Positions 7,723 to 14,210 of a DNA stretch of 14,767 bases are shown here, one piece after another. The position numbers and the translations under genes were made by a program. The stretch lies in NCBI GenBank assembly GCA_943325515.2, contig CALPPS020000064.1, positions 1 to 14,767 on the forward strand, given 5' to 3'. The DNA is from Flavobacterium psychrophilum (GTDB taxonomy: Bacteria > Bacteroidota > Bacteroidia > Flavobacteriales > Flavobacteriaceae). Position 1 is the stretch's first letter; each line of letters starts with the position of its first letter. The notes beneath the pieces were generated by a model. It worked only from the letters and a program-made list of their open reading frames with translations. It had not been told where the DNA came from and did no database searches.

Positions 7723-7949
7723 AATTGGATATGATTTCTTGTAAGATTATAAAAGTATTAAATAGTTTAATGTTGCTACTATTAATTTCAAATTTTTACG
7801 AATTTATAAAGCTAAAAAAATTAAATTTGTGAATTAGGATTTGCAATAAAATTTAGGTTTATTACTCCTTAAAATACATCAACACAAGCAAATTATTTTC
7901 TATAAACGATTTAAAAGCAGAATTTTCAAAAAAAAATACTTGAAGTAAC

Positions 7950-8366
7950 ATGAAAAAAATAGGGTTTTTATTGCTAACCACATTATTAATTTCTTGCCAT
8001 GCTGAGGTGAAGAAGGAAGACTTAAATAAACTCAACGGGTATTGGGAAATCAAACAAGTGAAACTATCAGACGGTGAAAAGAAGGACTATAAAGTCAATG
8101 AAACGATTGATTTTTTTGAACTACAAAACAATACAGGTTTCCGTCAAAAAGTAATGCCTCAATTTGATGGGACTTATAGAACTAATGGCATCAAAGAAAA
8201 TATCAAGATTATAGAAAAAAACAATACTTTTTTTATTGAATACCAAACTAATTATGGAAAATGGCAAGAAGAAATCGTTGAAATTGCCGACTCAACTTTA
8301 GTGTTGAAAAATAAAATCAAATTAGAATATACCTATAAAAAATTCAAACCTTTTTCATTTAAATAA
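7950..8366 (+). CDS. lipocalin-like lipoprotein
   Basis: 138 residues. MKKIGFLLLTTLLISC is a lipoprotein signal with cysteine 16 as the lipidation site. The mature part begins with the lipocalin-like pattern LNKLNGYWEIKQVKLSDG (26-43) and continues as alternating beta strands ending in EYTYKKFKPF, fitting a small beta-barrel of the Bacteroidota lipocalin-like lipoprotein group. The ligand is unknown. The gap to the DUF721 gene is 22 nt on the same strand, so the two are probably co-transcribed. A similar neighbourhood of lipocalin-like and DUF721 genes is, as far as I recall, common in flavobacteria, but I cannot verify it here. The product could also be called simply a hypothetical lipoprotein. 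Confidence 0.7.
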   Translation: MKKIGFLLLTTLLISCHAEVKKEDLNKLNGYWEIKQVKLSDGEKKDYKVNETIDFFELQNNTGFRQKVMPQFDGTYRTNGIKENIKIIEKNNTFFIEYQTNYGKWQEEIVEIADSTLVLKNKIKLEYTYKKFKPFSFK

Positions 8367-8388
8367 TACTTCGATAAATTCAACACAA

Positions 8389-8685
8389 ATGGCAAAAAGA
8401 CAAAGCAACGAAAGCCCTATTGGCGATGTTTTAAAAGAGTTTATTCAAGTAAATAAACTGCAAGGCGGCATGGACAAAATAGATGTGGAAGCGGCTTGGA
8501 AAACATTGATGGGTAATGGAGTCAATAGCTATACAAAAGAAGTTTTGCTTAAAGGTTCTACCTTATATGTTTCCTTAACATCATCTGTTTTACGTGAAGA
8601 ATTAAGTTATGGCAAACAGAAAATAATTGCCATGATAAATGATGAATTACGTAAGGATGTCGTTACAGCTATAATCCTGCGTTAG
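8389..8685 (+). CDS. DUF721 (DciA-like) protein
   Basis: 98 residues. SPIGDVLKEFIQVNKLQGGM (9-28) and VEAAWKTLMG (34-43), then LKGSTLYVSLTSSVLREELSY (55-75) and the closing KIIAMINDEL helix, match the DUF721 domain throughout. Proteins of this family include DciA, which recruits or activates the replicative helicase DnaB in bacteria lacking DnaC-type loaders. A replication-initiation role is plausible but this short Bacteroidota form is not proven to do that. It is the second gene of a two-gene unit. Its stop codon (TAG, 8683-8685) overlaps the stop of the convergent DUF4268 gene. Confidence 0.85.
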   Translation: MAKRQSNESPIGDVLKEFIQVNKLQGGMDKIDVEAAWKTLMGNGVNSYTKEVLLKGSTLYVSLTSSVLREELSYGKQKIIAMINDELRKDVVTAIILR

Positions 8686-9125
8686 GTATTGATATCTAAA
8701 TCTTTGATATACTCTTCGTATTCATAAAAAAACAATTCAAATTGTGCCATAGTTTGATTAAAGAAGTCAAAAATGGTTGGCCAATAGCTTCTGTTGTTTA
8801 AACTCACTTCGAGTTTTTCTACCCAAATTCTACTTATCACTTTTCCTGATTCAAGATAATAATTACGTTCTAAAATGGCTTCAGGAAGATAGTCTTCTAA
8901 CAAAATAGTCTCGAGTGATTCTATTTTTTCAAAATAAATTTTTCTTTTTTCTTCGTCTTTGGGTTCAATGTCTAGAAGTACCTGCGCTTTTTTATTGTCG
9001 ATAAAAAATTTAAAAGTAACATCTTTTATTTTAGTGTTGTAGAGCAACCATTTTCGGGGATATGCCTCAGCAAAAGCAGTCCAAAATTCTTTTTTTATTA
9101 GTAGTGCCTCTTCTTTGCTATACAT
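8682..9125 (-). CDS. DUF4268 domain-containing protein
   Basis: 147 residues, fully covered by one alpha/beta domain that I recognise as DUF4268: MYSKEEALLIKKEFWTAFAE at the start, KWLLYNTKIKDVTFKFF (25-41), VLLDIEPKDEEKRKIYFEK (49-67), and aromatic, acidic LFFYEYEEYIKDLD near the end. DUF4268 domains also occur at the C-terminus of larger proteins of nuclease or restriction type, but this stand-alone form has no catalytic motif that I can see. Function is unknown. It is divergent from the NUDIX gene across 67 nt, which must contain both promoters; no exact TAnnTTTG box is visible for this gene. Confidence 0.75.
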   Translation of the reverse strand: MYSKEEALLIKKEFWTAFAEAYPRKWLLYNTKIKDVTFKFFIDNKKAQVLLDIEPKDEEKRKIYFEKIESLETILLEDYLPEAILERNYYLESGKVISRIWVEKLEVSLNNRSYWPTIFDFFNQTMAQFELFFYEYEEYIKDLDINT

Positions 9126-9192
9126 TTTATTGTTGTAATAGTGGTGTACTTTAATTTTTTTAAGGTAATTTTATATAGCTAAACTAATCAGT

Positions 9193-9831
9193 ATGTTATT
9201 CGATGAGTTTTTAAAATATACGCCAAAAATACTAAATGTTGACCTTCCAGCAACGCATGCACATTTAAAAATGGTTCCACCTAAAAGGGAGGAGTTAATG
9301 AGAAACACTGATTTTACTCAAATCAAACCCAAAAAAGCTGCGGTCATGATGCTTTTTTATCCAAAGAATGCTCAAACCCATTTGGCTTTAATTGTCAGGA
9401 CATCTTATAATGGGGTACATTCCTCTCAAATAGCATTCCCAGGGGGAAAGGCGGAAGAGGATGACCATGATTTGCAACATACAGCTATTAGAGAAACCCA
9501 CGAAGAAATTGGAATCCATCCTAATCATATTAATGTAATTCGTCCTTTTACCGAAGTTTATATTCCACCGAGCAATTATATGGTATATCCTTTTTTGGGT
9601 TATAGTGAGAACGAATTAAACTTTACTTTGCAGCAAGATGAGGTGGCAGGATTGGTTGAACTTCCTTTGGCGGAATTTTTGGATGATACTAATTTGATGC
9701 AAATAACCATGCAAACTTCCTATGCTGGTGCTATCGAAGTTCCAGGTTTTCAGGTAAAGGAACACTTCATTTGGGGGGCAACTGCCATGATGATGAGTGA
9801 GCTCAAAGAAACCATAAAAATGATTCTATAA
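9193..9831 (+). CDS. NUDIX hydrolase, CoA pyrophosphatase (NudL/NUDT7-8) type
   Basis: 212 residues. The NUDIX region is FPGGKAEEDDHDLQHTAIRE (82-101) continuing THEEIGI; the REtxEEiG core supplies the Mg2+/Mn2+-binding glutamates. The segment just before it, VRTSYNGVHSSQIAFPGG (68-85), matches the extra signature of the CoA-pyrophosphatase subgroup (R-S-x3-x-H-x-GQ-AFPGG), although the usual GQ is SQ here. Such enzymes cleave coenzyme A or acyl-CoA derivatives to phosphopantetheine and 3',5'-ADP. In the cytosol this is a turnover or clean-up role. Spacing inside the NUDIX box differs slightly from MutT, as is normal for this subgroup. The acyltransferase gene follows 56 nt downstream with its own promoter box. 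Confidence 0.85.
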   Translation: MLFDEFLKYTPKILNVDLPATHAHLKMVPPKREELMRNTDFTQIKPKKAAVMMLFYPKNAQTHLALIVRTSYNGVHSSQIAFPGGKAEEDDHDLQHTAIRETHEEIGIHPNHINVIRPFTEVYIPPSNYMVYPFLGYSENELNFTLQQDEVAGLVELPLAEFLDDTNLMQITMQTSYAGAIEVPGFQVKEHFIWGATAMMMSELKETIKMIL

Positions 9832-9845
9832 ACTATAAGTTTTTG

Positions 9846-9853
9846 TAGATTTG
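9846..9853 (+). promoter_or_regulatory. -7 promoter element of the acyltransferase gene
   Basis: TAGATTTG is an exact match to TAnnTTTG and lies 34 nt upstream of the ATG at 9888, giving a leader of about 28 nt. No clear TTG exists 19 nt upstream, so initiation may be weak or the gene may also be read through from the NUDIX gene, whose stop is at 9831. Confidence 0.45.
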
Positions 9854-9887
9854 CCTCCCGAAAGTCAGGAAGTAAAATTATTAAATT

Positions 9888-10724
9888 ATGGGTTTATTAA
9901 AAAGGAATCCTTTTGGTCATATACTTTTCATCAAAAAATGGTTGATTCGAATTTTTGGTGCTATTACACATAGAAGGTACCACGGATTTAATGAGTTGTA
10001 TATTGATGGTTCCGAAATTATCAAAGCATTGCCAGATAAAAATGTACTCTTTATTTCTAATCACCAAACTTATTTTGCCGATGTAGTAGCTATGTTTCAT
10101 GTTTTTAATGCCAGTCTTTCGGGTAGACAAGACAATATTAAAAACGTGGGCTATTTGTGGCAACCGAAGATGAACATCTATTATGTTGCGGCAAGTGAAA
10201 CCATGAAATCAGGTTTGTTACCTAGGATTTTAGCTTATGTAGGTGCAATAAGTGTAGAAAGAACTTGGCGCGCTGGCGGGAAAGACGTTACCGAAAAACG
10301 CGAAGTAAACCCAAACGATTCGGAGAATATTAGAATTGCTCTAGAAGATGGTTGGGTGATTACCTTTCCTCAGGGAACAACTAAGTCATTCAAACCTGTT
10401 AGAAAAGGTACCGCACATATTATAAAACAATATAAACCTGTTGTTGTGCCTATTGTGATTGACGGTTTTCGTCGTTCATTTGACAAAAAAGGATTACGTC
10501 TCAAAAAGAAAAATATTCTTCAGTCTTTCATTATCAAAGAACCTCTAGCAATAGATTATGAGAATGAAACTATTGATCAAATTGTAGAAAAAGTGGCCTA
10601 CGCAATAGAGCAACATCCCTCTTTTTTAAACGTAATTCCAGCCGAAGAAATTGAAGAGCAAGAGCGTTTGAATAAACTTCGTCAATGGCAGGTAGATCAT
10701 AGTAGCAAAAGCAAAGCAAATTAA
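9888..10724 (+). CDS. PlsC-family 1-acyl-glycerol-3-phosphate acyltransferase-like protein
   Basis: 278 residues. Motif I is NHQTYFAD (58-65): the histidine and aspartate are separated by five residues instead of the canonical four. Motif II is ISVERTWRAG (121-130). Motif III reads FPQGTTKS (160-167) in place of FPEGTRS. The fold and motif order still place it in the lysophosphatidic acid acyltransferase superfamily, which acylates 1-acyl-glycerol-3-phosphate or related acceptors at the inner face of the cytoplasmic membrane. A basic, hydrophobic N-terminus (KRNPFGHILFIKKWLIRIFG) could provide membrane attachment; no long membrane helix is present. The substrate may differ from LPA because both catalytic motifs deviate; acceptors such as ornithine or amino-lipid precursors are known for relatives. 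The 137-nt convergent space downstream contains no convincing hairpin terminator. Confidence 0.82.
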   Translation: MGLLKRNPFGHILFIKKWLIRIFGAITHRRYHGFNELYIDGSEIIKALPDKNVLFISNHQTYFADVVAMFHVFNASLSGRQDNIKNVGYLWQPKMNIYYVAASETMKSGLLPRILAYVGAISVERTWRAGGKDVTEKREVNPNDSENIRIALEDGWVITFPQGTTKSFKPVRKGTAHIIKQYKPVVVPIVIDGFRRSFDKKGLRLKKKNILQSFIIKEPLAIDYENETIDQIVEKVAYAIEQHPSFLNVIPAEEIEEQERLNKLRQWQVDHSSKSKAN

Positions 10725-10861
10725 AAGGTAAATCCCTCAAGATGATTTTTTTGCATTTGTCACTTTGAAAGAGCAAAAAATATTTTAAGAAAAAATTTTA
10801 TTTAAGGAAATGCTCCCAATTAAGTAAAAAAAGTCTTAAAATGTTTACTAATGCCCAATCT

Positions 10862-11500
10862 CTATAAATCTATTTTTATTAATTCTTTTAAATTGGCATT
10901 GAGTTTTCTTAGTAAGATGCCATAAAGTAAACGGTAGAACAGCCAAAATAATCCAACAATTATTACACAGATTAAAATCATAATTCCAAGTGTAATAAGT
11001 ATGGTTTGATAATTGCTTTCATGAGTCATTTTATCTTTTAGCAATTCCATTTTTGGATTATATACAAAAGCTAGGGCAATACCTGCAATTAGAGATAAAA
11101 CAATCATTGTTAAATTATACCAAACGTAATATTGAACGGTATTTCTGGTTTTCAGTATATCTTGCATCAATTGCTTGGTTGATACTGTTGACGAAATTTT
11201 GACATAGTTTTTATAAAAGAAATATATAAAAACTAAAATCACTGCATAGTTTATAAAATTCAATGCCTTGAAATAGATATTAAGCTTTTCTACATCCATT
11301 TTTTTTAAGTATTCGTCGGTGTTATACACGACACTTATGACAGTCCAAAACAAAACTTCTATGATACTAATAATCAAAATCCATTTTACAATAGAGGATG
11401 ATTTGGTATGAAGCATTTTGTATATTTCTCTTTCGGTTACTTGGTGGTAGGAATGAATGTCTTTTTCCCAAGCTTTTTTTAATAAATCCAACTCTTTCAT
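10862..11500 (-). CDS. four-TM membrane protein, likely partner of the ECF sigma factor
   Basis: 212 residues, no family that I can name. The first 35 residues are a charged, presumably cytosolic helix (MKELDLLKKAWEKD, then EREIYKMLH). Four hydrophobic segments follow at about 37-59, 78-100, 124-147 and 165-190, and the basic C-terminus (RKLNANLKELIKI) should also be cytosolic. It starts 5 nt after the stop of the sigma-factor gene, so the two are almost certainly co-transcribed and probably translationally coupled. Because many ECF sigma factors are held by a membrane protein encoded directly downstream, an anti-sigma or signal-sensing role is plausible, with the N-terminal helix as contact. 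It lacks a recognisable zinc-type anti-sigma motif (HxxxCxxC) or FecR domain, so this is inference from context. Similar proteins have at times been mislabelled as carotene oxygenases in databases, as I recall. Confidence 0.75.
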   Translation of the reverse strand: MKELDLLKKAWEKDIHSYHQVTEREIYKMLHTKSSSIVKWILIISIIEVLFWTVISVVYNTDEYLKKMDVEKLNIYFKALNFINYAVILVFIYFFYKNYVKISSTVSTKQLMQDILKTRNTVQYYVWYNLTMIVLSLIAGIALAFVYNPKMELLKDKMTHESNYQTILITLGIMILICVIIVGLFWLFYRLLYGILLRKLNANLKELIKIDL

Positions 11501-11505
11501 AATTC

Positions 11506-12000
11506 TTAGGGATTTAATATTTTTTTTAATTTTCCTTTAATTCTATTCATTTTGACTCTTGCATTCACTTCACTAATTCCTAAAGTTTCTGATATTTCGG
11601 TATAATTCTTGTCTTCCAAATAGAGGAACACTAGGGCTTTCTCAATATCATTGAGCTTTTGTACTGCTTTATACATCAATTTGATTTGTTCTTCTTCGGC
11701 GTGGTTATATTCTTCGGGACTGATAAAATGATTTTGCCCTTCGTAGCTTATAGTGGAAACACTTCGAGTACTTTTTCTATATAAAGTAATAGCAGTATTT
11801 AATGCTACTCTATAAGCCCATGTAGAGAATTTAGAATCACCTCTAAACTTTGGAAAGGCTTTCCATAACTGAATGGTGATTTCCTGAAACAAATCGTTGT
11901 GAGCATCTTCACCATTGGTATACAACCTACATATCTTGTGGATAATGTTTTGATTCTGCTTAAGTTGCTTTACAAATGATTTTTCAAAATCTTCACTCAT
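11506..12000 (-). CDS. ECF-type RNA polymerase sigma factor
   Basis: 164 residues with only regions 2 and 4, the ECF layout. Region 2 covers about 15-80: the core-binding part has NDLFQEITIQLWKAFPKFRG (35-54), and the -10 reading helix is FSTWAYRVALNTAITLYRK (58-76). A short acidic linker (EEYNHAEEEQ, 97-106) leads to region 4 (108-160), whose helix-turn-helix is YTEISETLGISEVNARVKMN (133-152). No zinc anti-sigma or SigP-type link can be read from the sequence. PorX is known in Porphyromonas to act together with an ECF sigma factor (SigP); this one lies about 2.2 kb downstream of porX, behind an inverted repeat, and there is no evidence that it is that partner. The regulated genes are unknown. 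Confidence 0.92.
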   Translation of the reverse strand: MSEDFEKSFVKQLKQNQNIIHKICRLYTNGEDAHNDLFQEITIQLWKAFPKFRGDSKFSTWAYRVALNTAITLYRKSTRSVSTISYEGQNHFISPEEYNHAEEEQIKLMYKAVQKLNDIEKALVFLYLEDKNYTEISETLGISEVNARVKMNRIKGKLKKILNP

Positions 12001-12044
12001 AGTCTTCTTAGTAGTGTAAGTGATTTTTTTGTTACAGATTCAAT

Positions 12045-12093
12045 AAATCTAAATAATTATAATAGGTTAATGAAAATATAATTATTTAGATTT
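12045..12093. terminator. 17-bp perfect inverted repeat, possible terminator or operator
   Basis: Arms AAATCTAAATAATTATA (12045-12061) and TATAATTATTTAGATTT (12077-12093) are perfect complements around a 15-nt loop. The right arm covers the last codons and stop (12082-12084) of the DUF4258-like gene, and the left arm lies 45 nt before the sigma-factor start. Only two of the 17 pairs are G-C and the minus strand has no T-run after the stem, so it is not a standard intrinsic terminator. It could end or trim the upstream transcript, or act as a protein-binding palindrome for the sigma gene. Confidence 0.55.
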
Positions 12094-12465
12094 TCTTTTA
12101 CAGATATTTTTCAAAACCGCTTTGTCTTCATAATTTATAATTTCTAAAATAATGTCCTGGTTTTGTTTTGTTTTACCATAAATGGTGTAAAGTTTACCAC
12201 CTTTTTCCTTGCTATTACTTTTACTGAAATCTACGTCGCCATAAATCAAGGTGTTTTTAATATCTGAAGTGTCAACCCATTTCTCATTGAATTGTTTTAT
12301 GACTAAAGAGTCATAAAACATAGGTTTACTACTAATGTTACTCAAAACTCTAGCATTAGGTAAATAATTAAATTGGACATCTTTTCGGTTCCAAACTAAA
12401 GCAACAACAAACATTCCTATAGTAAAACCTATAAAGTAATAGGCAAATCGTTGATAAAATTTCAT
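12082..12465 (-). CDS. small single-TM protein, DUF4258-like
   Basis: 127 residues. MKFYQRFAYYFIGFTIGMFVVALVW is a membrane anchor (TM about 8-25) with a positive N-terminus, so the rest should face the periplasm. The pattern FNYLPNARVL (33-42) directly after the anchor resembles Bacteroidota proteins annotated as DUF4258, and the remainder (GDVDFSKSNSKEKGGKLYTI, then DIILEIINYEDKAVL) is a small alpha/beta domain. Function is unknown. It follows ald after 66 nt on the same strand and its 3' end lies in the inverted repeat, so it is probably the last gene of the porX-tsaE-ald unit. The family assignment is from memory of the motif and is moderate. Confidence 0.65.
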   Translation of the reverse strand: MKFYQRFAYYFIGFTIGMFVVALVWNRKDVQFNYLPNARVLSNISSKPMFYDSLVIKQFNEKWVDTSDIKNTLIYGDVDFSKSNSKEKGGKLYTIYGKTKQNQDIILEIINYEDKAVLKNICKRKSK

Positions 12466-12531
12466 TTTGAATACTTTTTGGCAAAAGTAATCAATGTTAG
12501 AGTTTCAATAAATTATAAAGAGATATTTATT

Positions 12532-13725
12532 TTAGAATACAATAAGATTGATATCATTATCGGGCAAGTTGAACCAATCACCAATAGCTTTGTTGGTTAA
12601 AATCCCATGATATAAGTATACCCCATTTTTTAATCCTTTATTGCAACGAATGGCGCTTTCTAATCCTCCATCCTCGGCAATTTGAAGTAAGTAGGGTGTA
12701 ATAATATTGCTGATTGATAGAGAAGCGGTTTTAGAATAGCGCGATGGAATGTTTGGAACACAATAATGAATTACATTGTTTTTAATAAATGTAGGTGATT
12801 CATGTGTAGTTATTTCTGAAGTTTCAAAACAACCCCCAGTATCAATACTAACATCTACTATAACTGCGCCTTTTTTCATGTGCTCCACCATAGTTTCGGT
12901 AACTACAATTGGGCAACGTTCTTTTCCTCTCATCGCGCCAATAGCAACGTCACATCTTCGTAAAGCTTTCAGTAAAGATTTTGGTTGAATAGTAGAAGTA
13001 AATATACGTTGGTTTAGATTGTTTTGAAGACGTCGTAATTTTGTAATGGAATTATCAAAAACTTTTACACTTGCGCCTAATCCTAGAGCAGTTTTTGCTG
13101 CAAATTCACCTACAGTTCCAGCGCCAAGTATCACAACATCTGTAGGTGGAACACCAGTAATATTTCCCAGTAATAATCCTTTACCAAACTCGTTATTAAT
13201 CATTAATTCTGCTGCAATTAATACTGATGCAGTTCCTGCAATTTCGCTCAATGATTTTACAGCTGGATAAGAACCATCTTCATCTTTGATATATTCAAAA
13301 GCTAATGCAGTTATTTTTTTCTTAATTAACGCTTCAAAGTAGGCTGCCTTTCTTGTTTTTAATTGAATGGCAGAAATGACAATTGCATTAGGATTTAGTA
13401 AAGCAATTTCATCCATGGTTAATGGCTCCACTTTAAGTATTATTGGACACCCTAATACTTTTTTAGTATCATTTGTTATAGTGGCTCCAGCATCGCTAAA
13501 TTCTTTGTCAGTATAGCTAGAACTTAATCCGGCTCCTGACTCAATCATTATTTTATGGCCATGCGAAGTTAATGAATTTACAGCATCAGGGGTTAAACAA
13601 ATCCTTCTTTCTTGATAGGAAGTTTCTTTTGGAATGCCAATAAAAAGTTCGCTTTTATGACGATACACTTCTAATTTTTCCTCTTGAGGTAAAAGTTGCT
13701 GTTTAGTAAAAGGGGTAAGAGCCAT
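12532..13725 (-). CDS. ald: alanine dehydrogenase family protein
   Basis: Oxidative deamination of L-alanine to pyruvate and ammonia with NAD+ is the family reaction. I take the ATG at 13725 (397 residues, MALTPFTKQQ) as start; an in-frame TTG at 13734 would add three residues only. Motifs in this numbering: IGIPKETSYQERRICLTP (29-46) with the substrate arginine at 41; LKVEPL (97-102) with the catalytic-site lysine at 98; the NAD loop LGAGTVGEFAAK (200-211) with Asp224 ending the second strand (KVFD), an NAD rather than NADP preference; and VDVSIDTGGCFETSE (290-304) with Asp295. The catalytic histidine of characterised enzymes (His96 of the Mycobacterium protein) is replaced by Gln121 in VISAIQLK; the 174-residue distance to the aspartate equals that in Mycobacterium. 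The N-terminus is about 25 residues longer than in classic Ald. It lies 45 nt after tsaE. Confidence 0.85.
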   Translation of the reverse strand: MALTPFTKQQLLPQEEKLEVYRHKSELFIGIPKETSYQERRICLTPDAVNSLTSHGHKIMIESGAGLSSSYTDKEFSDAGATITNDTKKVLGCPIILKVEPLTMDEIALLNPNAIVISAIQLKTRKAAYFEALIKKKITALAFEYIKDEDGSYPAVKSLSEIAGTASVLIAAELMINNEFGKGLLLGNITGVPPTDVVILGAGTVGEFAAKTALGLGASVKVFDNSITKLRRLQNNLNQRIFTSTIQPKSLLKALRRCDVAIGAMRGKERCPIVVTETMVEHMKKGAVIVDVSIDTGGCFETSEITTHESPTFIKNNVIHYCVPNIPSRYSKTASLSISNIITPYLLQIAEDGGLESAIRCNKGLKNGVYLYHGILTNKAIGDWFNLPDNDINLIVF

Positions 13726-13770
13726 ACTGCACAATTGAATTTTTGCACCAAATTACAAAATTTTATTCAA

Positions 13771-14178
13771 TTATGTCATTCTTAAATGTCTTTTGCCATC
13801 TGCTGTTTGAGACAAATTTATTATAGAGTGAGCATCAGGAATAAGATTAGGAATTTTTTCTGCCCATTCAATAAAACACCAATTTCCAGAATATAGATAG
13901 TCATCAATACCCATATCCAAAGCTTCGGTTTCATTTTTTAAACGGTATACATCAAAATGATAAACATATTGATTTTTGTCTATTTGATATTCGTTTACCA
14001 ATGAAAAAGTTGGACTACTTGTGGCATCATTTACTCCTAATTCTTTTGATAACGCTTTAATTAAAGTTGTTTTTCCAACACCCATATTGCCGTGAAATAA
14101 AATAATTTTATTTGGATTTTCGGCTATTATTTTTTTGGCCACTTCTTGTATTTCGTCAATTGAAAAGATTATTTCCAT
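13771..14178 (-). CDS. tsaE: tRNA threonylcarbamoyladenosine biosynthesis ATPase TsaE
   Basis: 135 residues, the usual length. The P-loop is GNMGVGKTT (30-38), followed by the switch region SSPTFSLVNEYQ (54-65) and the family motifs YHFDVYRL (73-80) and CFIEWAEKIPNLIP (101-114), with D76 and E104 as the conserved acidic residues. TsaE works with TsaB, TsaC and TsaD to make the t6A modification at position 37 of ANN-reading tRNAs; its ATPase resets the TsaBD complex. None of the other tsa genes is in the window. It starts at ATG 14178, 32 nt after porX, and is followed by ald. The porX-tsaE-ald order is, from memory, common in flavobacteria. Confidence 0.93.
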   Translation of the reverse strand: MEIIFSIDEIQEVAKKIIAENPNKIILFHGNMGVGKTTLIKALSKELGVNDATSSPTFSLVNEYQIDKNQYVYHFDVYRLKNETEALDMGIDDYLYSGNWCFIEWAEKIPNLIPDAHSIINLSQTADGKRHLRMT

Positions 14179-14210
14179 ATGTTTAGTAATTAGTGAAGAC
14201 TAGTCACTTT

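Noticed and set aside
7858..7943. Short plus-strand peptide frame ending KLFSINDLKAEFSKKNT just before the lipocalin-like gene, possibly the tail of a lost upstream gene
   Set aside because: Only about 28 codons after an in-frame stop, no start codon, and no family recognised; the evidence is too thin to call a pseudogene.
10725..10861. Possible terminator between the convergent acyltransferase and membrane-protein genes
   Set aside because: Only an imperfect ATTAAGTAAA / TTTACTAAT pairing with a long loop is present; no GC stem.
13726..13734. TTG at 13734 as the start of the alanine dehydrogenase
   Set aside because: An ATG three codons later is the more usual start, and nothing favours the TTG.
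13733..13772. AATTGAAT / ATTCAATT inverted repeat between tsaE and ald
   Set aside because: Eight AT-rich base pairs with a 24-nt loop are expected by chance here and the genes look co-transcribed.
14192..14208. AGTGA ... TCACT hairpin containing the palindrome GACTAGTC between porX and tsaE
   Set aside because: The stem is only five pairs and has no T tail; too weak to call a terminator.
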